Shown here: positions 35,328 through 43,559 of the stretch, piece by piece
How the letters are laid out: every line of letters begins with the position of its first letter
How positions within the stretch are numbered: the first letter of the stretch is position 1
Assembly: GCA_964475985.1 (NCBI GenBank)
Contig: CAYYYP010000008.1
Location: forward strand, 1-64,000
Source: CAYYYP01 sp964475985
Lineage (GTDB): Bacteria; Bdellovibrionota; UBA1018; CAYHWW01
Length of the DNA stretch: 64,000 nt
Direction of reading: 5' to 3'
Made by a program: the position numbers and the translations under genes
The notes under the pieces: generated by a model
The model's database searches: none
The model's input: only the letters and a program-made list of their open reading frames with translations
What the model was told of the DNA's origin: nothing

Positions 35328-36554
35328 CTAATATTGCTGAATCCAGATTTTGACTCGAGCGCGGTCGGGGAAGGGGCGCTCGCGGGCCTGGGTAACAATC
35401 ACCTTCGTCCGCCCGGTATGCGACACTTCATCTATAAACTTCTTGTACTGATTAAGGGAAACGAAACCATCGAACAGGATACCTCCTGGCATCTCAATGC
35501 CTTGAAGTGATGGGTCATCCTTAGTTCCGGCATGCGAAACCACCGAAAATTTTGTGAGGATTTGTATGATCTCATTTTTAATTGAAGTCGGAGAGTCTGA
35601 CTGAATCAAAATACGGTACGCTTTCATGGAAGACGCTGTTTTTGCATCTTGGTCGCCGAAGACCGACGATACGCTGGATTCTGAAATTCCGGTATCGGCG
35701 GGAGCCGACGCGATATCTCCTGCCCTAGTACTTTTCCCCGCGGATGGTTTAGCCCCGTCTTCTAGACCGGAGGGCGACGACGGGGCTAAGGCCGACTCGA
35801 TGGAAGAAGAATTCACCGGGAACTCGTCTTTTGCGCTGACCGCCGGATCTGGTTCGCTCCCTTTGTTCCATTCGGCAAGCTCCGTGAAGTTCAGTCTTTT
35901 TTCCAACCAAATTTCGTAGAGGACTTTAAGGCGAGGGCCAGAAGTTATGATGCCAAAAAGTAGCGCAGCGGTGAAAAGGCCTTCGAACAGTGGACGCAAG
36001 TACCAAGGTTTGGCGGTGGTGACTTTAGCGCCCTTAATTGGGTTTTTAAAATAGGGAGAGAGTAGGCCGACGGAAGTTAGTTCCCGCAAAGACTCCTGGG
36101 CAGAGTGGGTTTTTTCTTTCCAAAAATTTTCGAACCTTAGAATTTGGCATTCTTGAGAAAGCTTTTCTAAGCGCAGTTCTACGGTTCCAATGGATAAACC
36201 AGTGATGCTCGCAATGTCGGCAATAGAGTAATGGAGCCAATGATGTAAAAAACTTAGGAATAAAAACAAATGCAAAGATGCATTTTGTTGAGAAACTTTT
36301 AGCAAAGTTTTCTCTTGATGAAGAGGCACTAATTTCATGGGTTTGCCAGGGTTAAGGCTGCGCCATGCCGAAAAATAGGGAAGCATCCAGCCGCTAGCGG
36401 AGTTGAGAATCTCGGGATGTTTTGCGATCATCGCTTTAAGATTTTTTTTCCAACCCTGATGTAACGATTTAACCAGATGACTGTCTTCCCCAAAAAGCAC
36501 GAGCAGAAAAAGAAGCCAGGGCTCTTCCGTCTGCGCTGAAAAATGATCCATCAT
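35328..36554 (-). CDS. Membrane protein with sigma-region-4-like helix-turn-helix
   Basis: 408 residues if started at the ATG at 36554, which overlaps the stop of the upstream HNH gene as ATGA; a longer frame from 36596 is open but less likely. Residues about 108-133 (SIADIASITGLSIGTVELRL) look like the helix-turn-helix of sigma region 4 or an ECF-type DNA-binding domain. One hydrophobic segment near 190-206 follows, then a long Ser/Ala/Asp-rich linker and a folded C-terminal part of about 70 residues (residues 340-408) presumably outside the cytoplasm. This order suggests a membrane-tethered regulator, but no sigma region 2 is seen. No named family is claimed. Confidence 0.65.
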   Translation of the reverse strand: MMDHFSAQTEEPWLLFLLVLFGEDSHLVKSLHQGWKKNLKAMIAKHPEILNSASGWMLPYFSAWRSLNPGKPMKLVPLHQEKTLLKVSQQNASLHLFLFLSFLHHWLHYSIADIASITGLSIGTVELRLEKLSQECQILRFENFWKEKTHSAQESLRELTSVGLLSPYFKNPIKGAKVTTAKPWYLRPLFEGLFTAALLFGIITSGPRLKVLYEIWLEKRLNFTELAEWNKGSEPDPAVSAKDEFPVNSSSIESALAPSSPSGLEDGAKPSAGKSTRAGDIASAPADTGISESSVSSVFGDQDAKTASSMKAYRILIQSDSPTSIKNEIIQILTKFSVVSHAGTKDDPSLQGIEMPGGILFDGFVSLNQYKKFIDEVSHTGRTKVIVTQARERPFPDRARVKIWIQQY

Positions 36555-37096
36555 TTGCTGAGATTGTTTTGGCTCCACGAGATATAAACCAACCACTCTT
36601 GGGGGGGTTTGTGAACTTCAAAGGCCAGTGTGAATTTGGTGTGGGCTGCCGGTAACCAAGTTGGTTCTTGGGGAATGGAGATCAGCTTCATATTTGCTTC
36701 TACGGGAGTGCGTCCACCTTTGCGTTGGTTGCATTGGAGGCACGCTGCGACAATATTTTCCCAGGTTCGGCGTCCACCCTTCGCGGCCGGATGTACATGG
36801 TCAAGTGTGAGCTCATGACTCGCTCGTTTTCTTCCGCAATATTGGCAGCTATGCTGATCCCTTAGTAAGACATGGCTGCGAGAGAATCGAATGACCGATC
36901 GTCTTTTTTTCAGCGCAACGTAATGCAGCAACCTTAGCACGGATGGAATTACGAAGGCTTTCGTAACGGTACGCACCTGGCGACTTGACTCTTCGATAAC
37001 CTCAACTTTTCCTTGGAAAAGGAGTTGAACGGCCTTTTGCCAAGAAACAATATTAAGGGGTTCGAAGGAAGAATTCAGTATAAGGACTCGCTCCAT
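36551..37096 (-). CDS. HNH endonuclease family protein
   Basis: 181 residues. Zinc/HNH core CQYCGRKRASHELTLDHVHP...ENIVAACLQCNQRKGG: two CxxC pairs, the catalytic His after Asp (DHV), and the Asn/His-type second half. The N-terminal half (RVLILNSSFEPLNIVSWQKAV) matches the common stand-alone HNH family found in many proteobacteria. It overlaps the following regulator-like gene by 4 bases, so the two are probably translated together. The cellular substrate is not known for this family. Confidence 0.85.
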   Translation of the reverse strand: MERVLILNSSFEPLNIVSWQKAVQLLFQGKVEVIEESSRQVRTVTKAFVIPSVLRLLHYVALKKRRSVIRFSRSHVLLRDQHSCQYCGRKRASHELTLDHVHPAAKGGRRTWENIVAACLQCNQRKGGRTPVEANMKLISIPQEPTWLPAAHTKFTLAFEVHKPPQEWLVYISWSQNNLSK

Positions 37097-37170
37097 GATA
37101 TCCCCTCTTAGTATAAAGGAAACTTCTCACTATTTGCTAGTGTCCGAGCTAAAATTTTAATGGAGGACTC

Positions 37171-37803
37171 TTGGAATCGGCGCGTTTTCAGAAGATTGTA
37201 ATACTTATTCTGGTGGTTTTAGCGGTAGTTTATTGGGAATTTTCTCGCAAGCAAGCTAGGCAATTTTTGGACCGCCCAATTGAGCCTTTGGTTGTTTCCT
37301 CGCCCAATGCCGGTTTGTTGGCACAGTTGAATTGGAATTCCCTCGTGGAGTTGGCCACGAATTCTCCACTTAAAGATATAGATGGTAAACCAGTTACAGC
37401 GGCGGAGTTAAAACTGCCGCTTGAAAACGGCGGGCGCATATTACTTAATTTTTGGGCGAGTTGGTGCCCACCCTGTGTTGAGGAATGGCCTTCCTTGTTG
37501 AAGTTTGCCCGGACGAAAGCCTCTAGTCTGGGAATTACCGTGGTAACCGTTTCTTACGATGAAGACCTTTCAGCCTTAAAAAGCGGATTTCAGAAAATGA
37601 ATTTAGGCTCATTGGCCAAGGCGCGCGCTACAGGCGCGTTGCGCATGTATTTTGATCATGGGCAACGTTTAGCGAAGGCATTCGGAACTACAAAGTTTCC
37701 AGAGTCCTTTTTGATAGATGCCAAGGGTAATGTCGTCGGAAAGTTCATTGGAGCCCAGAATTGGATGGATGAAAAACTCTTTTCGGATCCTTCCAACAAA
37801 TAA
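37171..37803 (+). CDS. Membrane-anchored thioredoxin-like protein (TlpA/ResA type)
   Basis: 210 residues from TTG at 37171, supported by GGAGGA four bases upstream. An N-terminal hydrophobic anchor (residues 8-21) puts the rest in the periplasm. The thioredoxin fold has the active site WASWCPPCVEEWP (C99-C102) and the cis-Pro region KFPESFLID. Probable role: thiol reduction or oxidation in the envelope, for example in cytochrome or disulfide maintenance. Divergent from the HNH gene with a 74-base shared spacer. Confidence 0.85.
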   Translation: MESARFQKIVILILVVLAVVYWEFSRKQARQFLDRPIEPLVVSSPNAGLLAQLNWNSLVELATNSPLKDIDGKPVTAAELKLPLENGGRILLNFWASWCPPCVEEWPSLLKFARTKASSLGITVVTVSYDEDLSALKSGFQKMNLGSLAKARATGALRMYFDHGQRLAKAFGTTKFPESFLIDAKGNVVGKFIGAQNWMDEKLFSDPSNK

Positions 37804-37836
37804 ATTTTAATTTATATTTCTGATACAATCTGAGAA

Positions 37837-38511
37837 ATGAGAAGAAAATTTATTGCGGGCCTACTTTGGTTTTTTGGTGCTGGGTGTTTTTGCCTGGGGA
37901 CTTCAGGGTCGGCGGTAGCGGCGAGCGATGGCGATGCTCCTAAAAAAGGTTTTGAAGAAAGCTTAAGCCGACTTAAGGAATCCCTTGATGCGACGCAAAA
38001 GCGCATTCGTGATCTAGAGGAGCGTCAGGCACAAACTCGTGGGAAATTAGAGAATGCCGAGCGAATGCAGGACGAGCGTACTTCGCAACGCACGGATTTA
38101 ATAAAGGTTCTTAAAAGGGCGGAAAATCAGCTGAAGGAATCCAAACGTTCCGAGGAAGATTTTTCAAACGGCTTGCAAAAAGATCGCGAGCAACTGGAGT
38201 ACTTGGAAAAAGATATCGAGGTAACTAAAAAACGTTTGATTAGGTTGGAGGAAGATAAGGAAATCATATCTTCCCATGTCGAAAATGATGAAGAGAACTT
38301 ATCTAAGTTGTTGGAAGCTCGCAGTGTATGGGAGCGGAACCTTGAATCGCAGCAAACAGCGCTTAAGGAGACCGATGGTTTTTTAAGGGATCTTGATGTG
38401 CAGAAAAAACTACTAAAATCCGGCCTTGAACGTGACGAAGATGAAATGAAGAAATGGCAAAAACAACTGGAGGTTTTACAAGGGGATCTTAACCGCTTCG
38501 AAAAACGTTAG
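37837..38511 (+). CDS. Periplasmic coiled-coil protein
   Basis: 224 residues. Signal peptide (MRRKFIAGLLWFFGAGCFCLG...AVAA) with probable cleavage near residue 30. The remainder is almost entirely charged heptad-like sequence (long helical coiled coil from about 40 to 220), with Leu at regular positions. It resembles the coiled-coil half of EnvC/peptidase-activator proteins, but without a catalytic C-terminal domain. Follows the thioredoxin gene by 33 bases. Confidence 0.7.
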   Translation: MRRKFIAGLLWFFGAGCFCLGTSGSAVAASDGDAPKKGFEESLSRLKESLDATQKRIRDLEERQAQTRGKLENAERMQDERTSQRTDLIKVLKRAENQLKESKRSEEDFSNGLQKDREQLEYLEKDIEVTKKRLIRLEEDKEIISSHVENDEENLSKLLEARSVWERNLESQQTALKETDGFLRDLDVQKKLLKSGLERDEDEMKKWQKQLEVLQGDLNRFEKR

Positions 38512-38622
38512 TACCCTTTCGGCTCGTACTTAGTTTGCGCCAAACAGTTTCCCCTTTTTAGTAATCCCTGTGACAAAATGAAGCGCCTGTCATAGCTTCA
38601 CAAAATAGGATTTTGGGAGGGG

Positions 38623-40188
38623 ATGATTCTGGAAAAAACTCAAATTAACATTGCCGCAGTTAATGACCGGGAGATTCCTGCCGTAAGTACGCCCCTTGGC
38701 GCAGAACTAGCTGAGCTAGGGCTACTGGTACGGGATGATCTGTACGTCCGTAGAGTGTATGGTCGAGATCTGTGGCCTAGGAATTTATTATTAGCCCGCG
38801 ATGGCGATCCCTACGGCCAGGGTGAAGACGTCCCCAAGGTACAGGCTGTAGTTTGGCCAAAATCCATTGAGGAACTCCAAAGTCTTGTGCGTTGGGCCAA
38901 TGAAAAGCCAGCGTCATTATTTCCGCGCGGTGCCGGTAGCGGGGTTTGTGGAGGCGCTACGGTTGATAACCACGACACCGTGACCTCGCTGAACGCTGAA
39001 CAGGTTTCTGAGCCCGTGGCTAGTTCTTCGCCAGTCTCGTCGCGTCCCGCCGTCATTGTGGACCTTAAGCAAATGGATCGGATCGAGTGGATCGATGAAG
39101 TAAGTTTAGTTGCAAAGGTTCAAGCGGGAATTATGGGCCAAGTCCTTGAAGAAGATTTAAATGCCAAGGGTTACACCATGGGCCATTTTCCTTCGTCCAT
39201 TTATTGTTCCAGTTTTGGTGGATATCTGGCAACCCGGGCCGCGGGCCAGTGTTCAACTTATTATGGAAAGATGGAAGATATTGTTTATTCCATTGAAGGT
39301 GTTTTGCCCGATGGAACTTTTTTTAGAACCCCATCGGCGCCAAAACTTAGCATTGGCCCAGATTGGACGCAGACGTTCTTGGGCAGTGAAGGGTCCCTCG
39401 CATTTTTAACGGCGGCAATCGTAAAAATTCATCCGGTTCCTAAGACCCGCTCCTTCATGGCATGGCAAGTTGCATCGACGGAAGAAGCTTTAAATGGGAT
39501 TCGTTTGTGGGTGCAGGCAGGATACCGTCCGGCGGTAGTGCGGCTTTACGATGAGGATGAAAGCCGAATGCTACATGGGTTCAAAGAAGGCGTGAAGTTG
39601 ATTGCCATTGTTGAAGGCGAAACGGATTTTGTTACCTTCGCCACGACCGGAATGAAATCGGTTTCTGAAGCTTCACAAAAATGGAAGTACCTTGGGGAAG
39701 AGCCGGCTCAACATTGGTTTCATCATCGTTATGACGTCTCTTATCACCAGCAACAAATATTGAGTCATAGCCGGATGATCCTCGACACTTTTGAAGTCGC
39801 CGGGTTTTGGACCAATCTCCCCACGCTCCATAAACGAGTGCGGGAAGTTATGAAGGAAATTCGCGAAGTACCTGAGCTTAAAAGCTCGATGCTGATCTTA
39901 GTTGCGCATTTTTCTCACTTTTATCATTCCGGTGGGATGATTTACTTCTCGTTGTGCGGAAGAACTCCGGAGAATGTGAAGTCTGCACATTTTTATGATC
40001 AGGTGTGGGAGAGGTTGCTTGAAGCGTGTCTAGAGGTTGGTGGCGGAGTCAGTCATCACCATGGTGTAGGGCGTCTGAAAGTTGCCGCGATGAAATCGCA
40101 GCAGGGCGCTCTTTTTGATGTCTTAAAAAAGTTGAAATCCAATGTTGATCCAAAAAATATCCTCAATCCTCAAAACTTGGGTCTTTAG
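38623..40188 (+). CDS. FAD-linked oxidase, alkyl-dihydroxyacetonephosphate synthase-like
   Basis: 521 residues of the GlcD/VAO flavoprotein superfamily. FAD-binding motifs PRGAGSGVCGGAT (about residues 104-116) and the SSIYCSSFGGYLATRAAG / GSEGSLAFLT segments are present. Near the C-terminus GGGVSHHHGVGRLK resembles the essential His triad of alkyl-DHAP synthase, rather than the glycolate or lactate oxidases of the same fold. It is followed, with overlap, by an Fe-S protein gene. Substrate assignment (ether-lipid precursor versus 2-hydroxyacid) is inference from that motif. Confidence 0.8.
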   Translation: MILEKTQINIAAVNDREIPAVSTPLGAELAELGLLVRDDLYVRRVYGRDLWPRNLLLARDGDPYGQGEDVPKVQAVVWPKSIEELQSLVRWANEKPASLFPRGAGSGVCGGATVDNHDTVTSLNAEQVSEPVASSSPVSSRPAVIVDLKQMDRIEWIDEVSLVAKVQAGIMGQVLEEDLNAKGYTMGHFPSSIYCSSFGGYLATRAAGQCSTYYGKMEDIVYSIEGVLPDGTFFRTPSAPKLSIGPDWTQTFLGSEGSLAFLTAAIVKIHPVPKTRSFMAWQVASTEEALNGIRLWVQAGYRPAVVRLYDEDESRMLHGFKEGVKLIAIVEGETDFVTFATTGMKSVSEASQKWKYLGEEPAQHWFHHRYDVSYHQQQILSHSRMILDTFEVAGFWTNLPTLHKRVREVMKEIREVPELKSSMLILVAHFSHFYHSGGMIYFSLCGRTPENVKSAHFYDQVWERLLEACLEVGGGVSHHHGVGRLKVAAMKSQQGALFDVLKKLKSNVDPKNILNPQNLGL

Positions 40189-41058
40189 AAAGAAGATCCT
40201 TAAATTCAGCGATAAGTACCCGAAAGATCCGATGGCTTGTTTTTATTGCCCGGAACTTTGTCGGTTTTCCTGTCCTGTTACAGAAACTTTGCGTGACGAT
40301 ACCGTCACGCCGCGGGGAAAGATGTCGCTTTTGCACCTGGCAAATATGGGTGTACCGAACGAAAAAGTTACGGCTAGCAATGACCAATGGCTCTGGACTG
40401 TATCCCAATGCACGGGATGCGGCCGATGTACCGAGTATTGTCTGTACGAAATCGATGTCGCTAAAAACTTAAGGGAAGCAAGACGAGATTTTTATACCGA
40501 ATCTAAAGGCCTTGCGGCTCCGCTTCCCGCTACCGCCTTGTCGGATTTACAAAAGGTTTTTGAAATTAATTTGGAAGGTTCAAATCAAAGTGCGGATTCG
40601 AGTTTGATTCTGGCGCAAGACACGCGGCAGGAATGGTGGAAGAAAATTACGGACCAGTCGTCGAAGTTTGCCGCTGGCGAGGTAGAAAAATCAGCAAGAT
40701 TTATGCAACGGTTTTCTGAGCTGCAAGGACAGGCCGTATTAGGCTTTGCGTTGCCGCACCGGGCTTGGGCCCGAGGAACTCTTACGGCGGATGAGCTTAA
40801 GATATTTGCGCAGAACCTTAAGGCCGAGTTAACTAGATTCAAGAAAAGCAAACAAGTTGAGGTCAAAGTTTGGGTGGAGAGCCCCGAAGAACTTTGGTTT
40901 TTAGTGCAACTTCAAAAAGAGCATCCTACTGTTTTAAAAGGGTTCTTATTTAGACCGCTCTGGCAGGCTTTCTATAAAGAGTTTTTACATGCCTTTGATG
41001 CGGAACCAAATGAACGCACCGCATCCTGGACGCTTCATGAAAGCTATTTTTTAAGCCG
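40142..41058 (+). CDS. 4Fe-4S ferredoxin-domain protein (3' part lost in assembly gap)
   Basis: Two cysteine clusters are visible: CFYCPELCRFSCPV and CTGCGRCTEYC, typical of the N-terminal 2x[4Fe-4S] domain of GlpC/GlcF-like electron carriers. The frame is cut by 100 N. The in-frame ATG at 40142 overlaps the preceding oxidase by 47 bases; a start at 40232 (MACFYCPEL) would leave less of the protein and has no good SD, so the start is uncertain. Paired with the flavoprotein upstream it probably carries its electrons. The usual C-terminal CCG domains, if any, would be in the gap. Confidence 0.8.
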
Positions 41059-41158
41059 NNNNNNNNNNNNNNNNNNNNNNNNNNNNNNNNNNNNNNNNNN
41101 NNNNNNNNNNNNNNNNNNNNNNNNNNNNNNNNNNNNNNNNNNNNNNNNNNNNNNNNNN
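41059..41158. other. Assembly gap of 100 N
   Basis: A run of exactly 100 N, a conventional size for a gap of unknown length. The frames on both sides happen to be in register, which makes one artificial open frame, but the proteins on either side belong to different families, so real sequence of unknown length is missing here. Confidence 0.97.
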
Positions 41159-41770
41159 AACGATGGCGTTCGTGGAAATTATCATTTTGTTAAAGATTCA
41201 ACGGCATTTTGGAATTGGGCGAAGGACTTGGATTGGGAAGCCCGTCCCATGGACCTCCTGCGCGTTAACGGTAAAATTTGTTACAACATAACAAGTTTTG
41301 TTTATGCGGGTGCGGTTGTGGAGGCGCTCGCCGAAAGGCAGTCGCTTTGGAAAAAGTTCAGCGCAGCATATGTCCTTGAAGGTATGTTGCAGTTTCTTAA
41401 GTCCAAACCGGTGAAGTTGAAATTTGGAGATTCGACTGAAGACGTTTTTTCTGCGTTTATTTTAAACGGTCCGTGCAACGGAAAAGGCCTGTTTTGGAAT
41501 CCTCATTCCAGCACGGCGGATGGCAAGGCGGAATTTTTGAGGCTTCCTCCACTTTCGCCCCTAAAATTCTTTTCGGCGCTGGATGCGCTCAAAAAAGGGA
41601 AAAAGCTGCCCGTGCCCCACGTGATAGATCTTGCCGGAAGTTTTGAGTTTTCCTTCGAGGCGCCGGTCGCATTTGAAATTGACGGTGAGTTTCAAGGGCA
41701 TGAAAATGCATTTAAAGTTGAGGTCATGAAAGCCGCGTGCACCTTGCTCGCCCCAAAAAGGTCGCATTGA
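41159..41770 (+). CDS. C-terminal half of a diacylglycerol-kinase-like lipid kinase (5' part in gap)
   Basis: 204 codons from the gap to a TGA at 41768-41770. The end FEIDGEFQGHENAFKVEV is typical of the C-terminal domain of the DAGK/YegS/sphingosine-kinase family, and the middle has the beta-sandwich pattern of that domain. The catalytic GGDGT segment would lie in the gap. Linked to the FAD oxidase and Fe-S protein it suggests a lipid-modifying locus. Confidence 0.7.
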   Translation, partial: NDGVRGNYHFVKDSTAFWNWAKDLDWEARPMDLLRVNGKICYNITSFVYAGAVVEALAERQSLWKKFSAAYVLEGMLQFLKSKPVKLKFGDSTEDVFSAFILNGPCNGKGLFWNPHSSTADGKAEFLRLPPLSPLKFFSALDALKKGKKLPVPHVIDLAGSFEFSFEAPVAFEIDGEFQGHENAFKVEVMKAACTLLAPKRSH

Positions 41771-41906
41771 CCTTAGGAATACCACGGCAGAAAATTCTTA
41801 GTTCGCGCTGTCTACCAACCCTGCAGTTTCTGCTGCTTGAATCCTAGACGCCCCTGTATAAACTTTAGTTATTGACTGTCCGCAGTCTCTACAGAGGAGC
41901 GACGCT

Positions 41907-43559
41907 ATGATCAATTGGGATGATATCAAACACATTCACGTGATTCGAAAACTGGAAGCCATTCTGGGAAGCTGGTTTCAATCCGATATCTTTTTCGTTG
42001 ATGAAGCTGGGAATATCAAAAATATTTCGGCTGCCGAAAAGCGAGAATACAAAAACCCCCTGACGAGCCTCATTCTTGGAAAAGGTGCTTCCCTTCAAGT
42101 TTTCCAAAAGCTTGCGCGTGATGCCTCCGAATTGAAATCCGATGCCACCACCGGCGGAGTGCTCATCGAAGGCCTTTTTGGCGTTGAGCAATGCATGGTT
42201 TCTCGGATCGCCTATGAAAATGAAAGCCTTGGCGTGGTGCTGGCATTTCCGGTGCTTACGAAAGCCTTAACGCCAAAAGATCGGACTTTACTGGCAGAGC
42301 GCGCAAAAAATATGGATTTAACCGCGGCGGACGTAGAAAAGGCCTTTGCGGGCATGAGTACGATTGAAAACCAGGAATACTTTAAGCAATTAGTTGATCT
42401 AGTAGCGCAAGAAATTGTTACCTTTCACAGCGAAATTTCTAAACGAGAAGAACGCATCAACGCTTTGAATCATGAGCTTGGCACTCGGTACAAATATGAA
42501 AATATGGTCGGTAAGTCGCGCCCGATGCAGGACCTTTACCGATTGCTCGACAAGATCAAATCCAGTGAGTCAACTGTCTTGATTCAAGGAGAAAATGGAA
42601 CGGGTAAAGAGTTGATCGCGAAGGCGGTTCATTACAACAGCCCCCGAAAGGATGCGGCTTTCATCACCGTGAATTGTTCCGCCTTCAACGAAAATCTTCT
42701 GGAGTCAGAATTGTTTGGTCACGTGAAAGGTTCATTCACAGGCGCCGTAAAGGATAAGAAGGGTCTGTTTGAAGCCGCTCACAAAGGAACACTATTCTTG
42801 GATGAATTGGGCGACATGTCACCGGCGATGCAGGTGAAACTCCTGCGAGTATTGCAGGATGGTACGCTCATGCCGGTTGGTGCCACCGAAGGACGTAAAG
42901 TTGACGTTCGAGTCCTTGCAGCTACTAATAAGGACCTTCGCAAGATGGTTGAAAACGGCACTTTCCGGGAAGATCTTTATTACCGGGTGAACGTAATCGG
43001 AGTGACGGTCCCACCTTTGCGAGATCGAAAAGAAGATATTCCTCTGCTCGTTGATTATTTCGTTTCGAAGGGCTGTAAGGAAAAAGGCTTCTCCGTCAAA
43101 AAGCTCACGAATCGCGCCATGGAAAAAATTTACGACTACACTTGGCCGGGTAACGTAAGAGAGCTTGAAAATGAGATGGAGCGTCTCATGGTGCTGGTTG
43201 GAAACGAGGACCTGGTTGGTCCCGAGCTTCTGTCCCCTCGTATCAAAGAGTGGGGCGAGCGTAATAAAGTTCAGGGAGTGAGGCTTCAGGGCAAGTTAAA
43301 AGATGCCCTTGAGGATCTTGAAAAAAGAATGATACTGGAAGGGCTTAAGCGTGCAAATTGGAATAAGTCACGCCTTGCCAAAGAACTCGGTATCAGTCGG
43401 GCGGGGCTTATCATGAAAGTTGAGAAATATGGCCTCGATAAGAGAAGACTCTCTAAAGCAGCAGTTGGAGCGGGCGACGAATTCATCGAAATCGGCGACG
43501 ACGGTATCCAGGACGACGAATCAGACTCAAGCGGTTTTGATGAAGGGTTCAACGAGTAG
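41907..43559 (+). CDS. Sigma-54-type transcriptional activator (AAA+ enhancer-binding protein)
   Basis: 550 residues. N-terminal 170 residues form a possible ligand-sensing domain that is not a response-regulator receiver and looks PocR/GAF-like by pattern. A short coiled coil leads into the AAA+ domain: Walker A GENGTGKE (228-235), sigma-54 contact loop GSFTGA (275-280, a Ser variant of GAFTGA), Walker B TLFLDELGDM, sensor region RVNVIGVTVPPLRDR. The C-terminal Fis-type helix-turn-helix (about 470-515) is followed by an acidic tail. The next gene overlaps its 3' end, so it likely regulates or is coregulated with the propionate/methylmalonyl operon. Confidence 0.9.
   Translation: MINWDDIKHIHVIRKLEAILGSWFQSDIFFVDEAGNIKNISAAEKREYKNPLTSLILGKGASLQVFQKLARDASELKSDATTGGVLIEGLFGVEQCMVSRIAYENESLGVVLAFPVLTKALTPKDRTLLAERAKNMDLTAADVEKAFAGMSTIENQEYFKQLVDLVAQEIVTFHSEISKREERINALNHELGTRYKYENMVGKSRPMQDLYRLLDKIKSSESTVLIQGENGTGKELIAKAVHYNSPRKDAAFITVNCSAFNENLLESELFGHVKGSFTGAVKDKKGLFEAAHKGTLFLDELGDMSPAMQVKLLRVLQDGTLMPVGATEGRKVDVRVLAATNKDLRKMVENGTFREDLYYRVNVIGVTVPPLRDRKEDIPLLVDYFVSKGCKEKGFSVKKLTNRAMEKIYDYTWPGNVRELENEMERLMVLVGNEDLVGPELLSPRIKEWGERNKVQGVRLQGKLKDALEDLEKRMILEGLKRANWNKSRLAKELGISRAGLIMKVEKYGLDKRRLSKAAVGAGDEFIEIGDDGIQDDESDSSGFDEGFNE

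Noticed and set aside
41771..41906. Sigma-54 promoter upstream of the activator gene
   Set aside because: No TGGCAC-N5-TTGC-like element was found in this spacer.
43420..43539. Longer N-terminus for the carboxylase beta subunit
   Set aside because: It overlaps the HTH-coding end of the activator for 140 bases and encodes a non-conserved segment.
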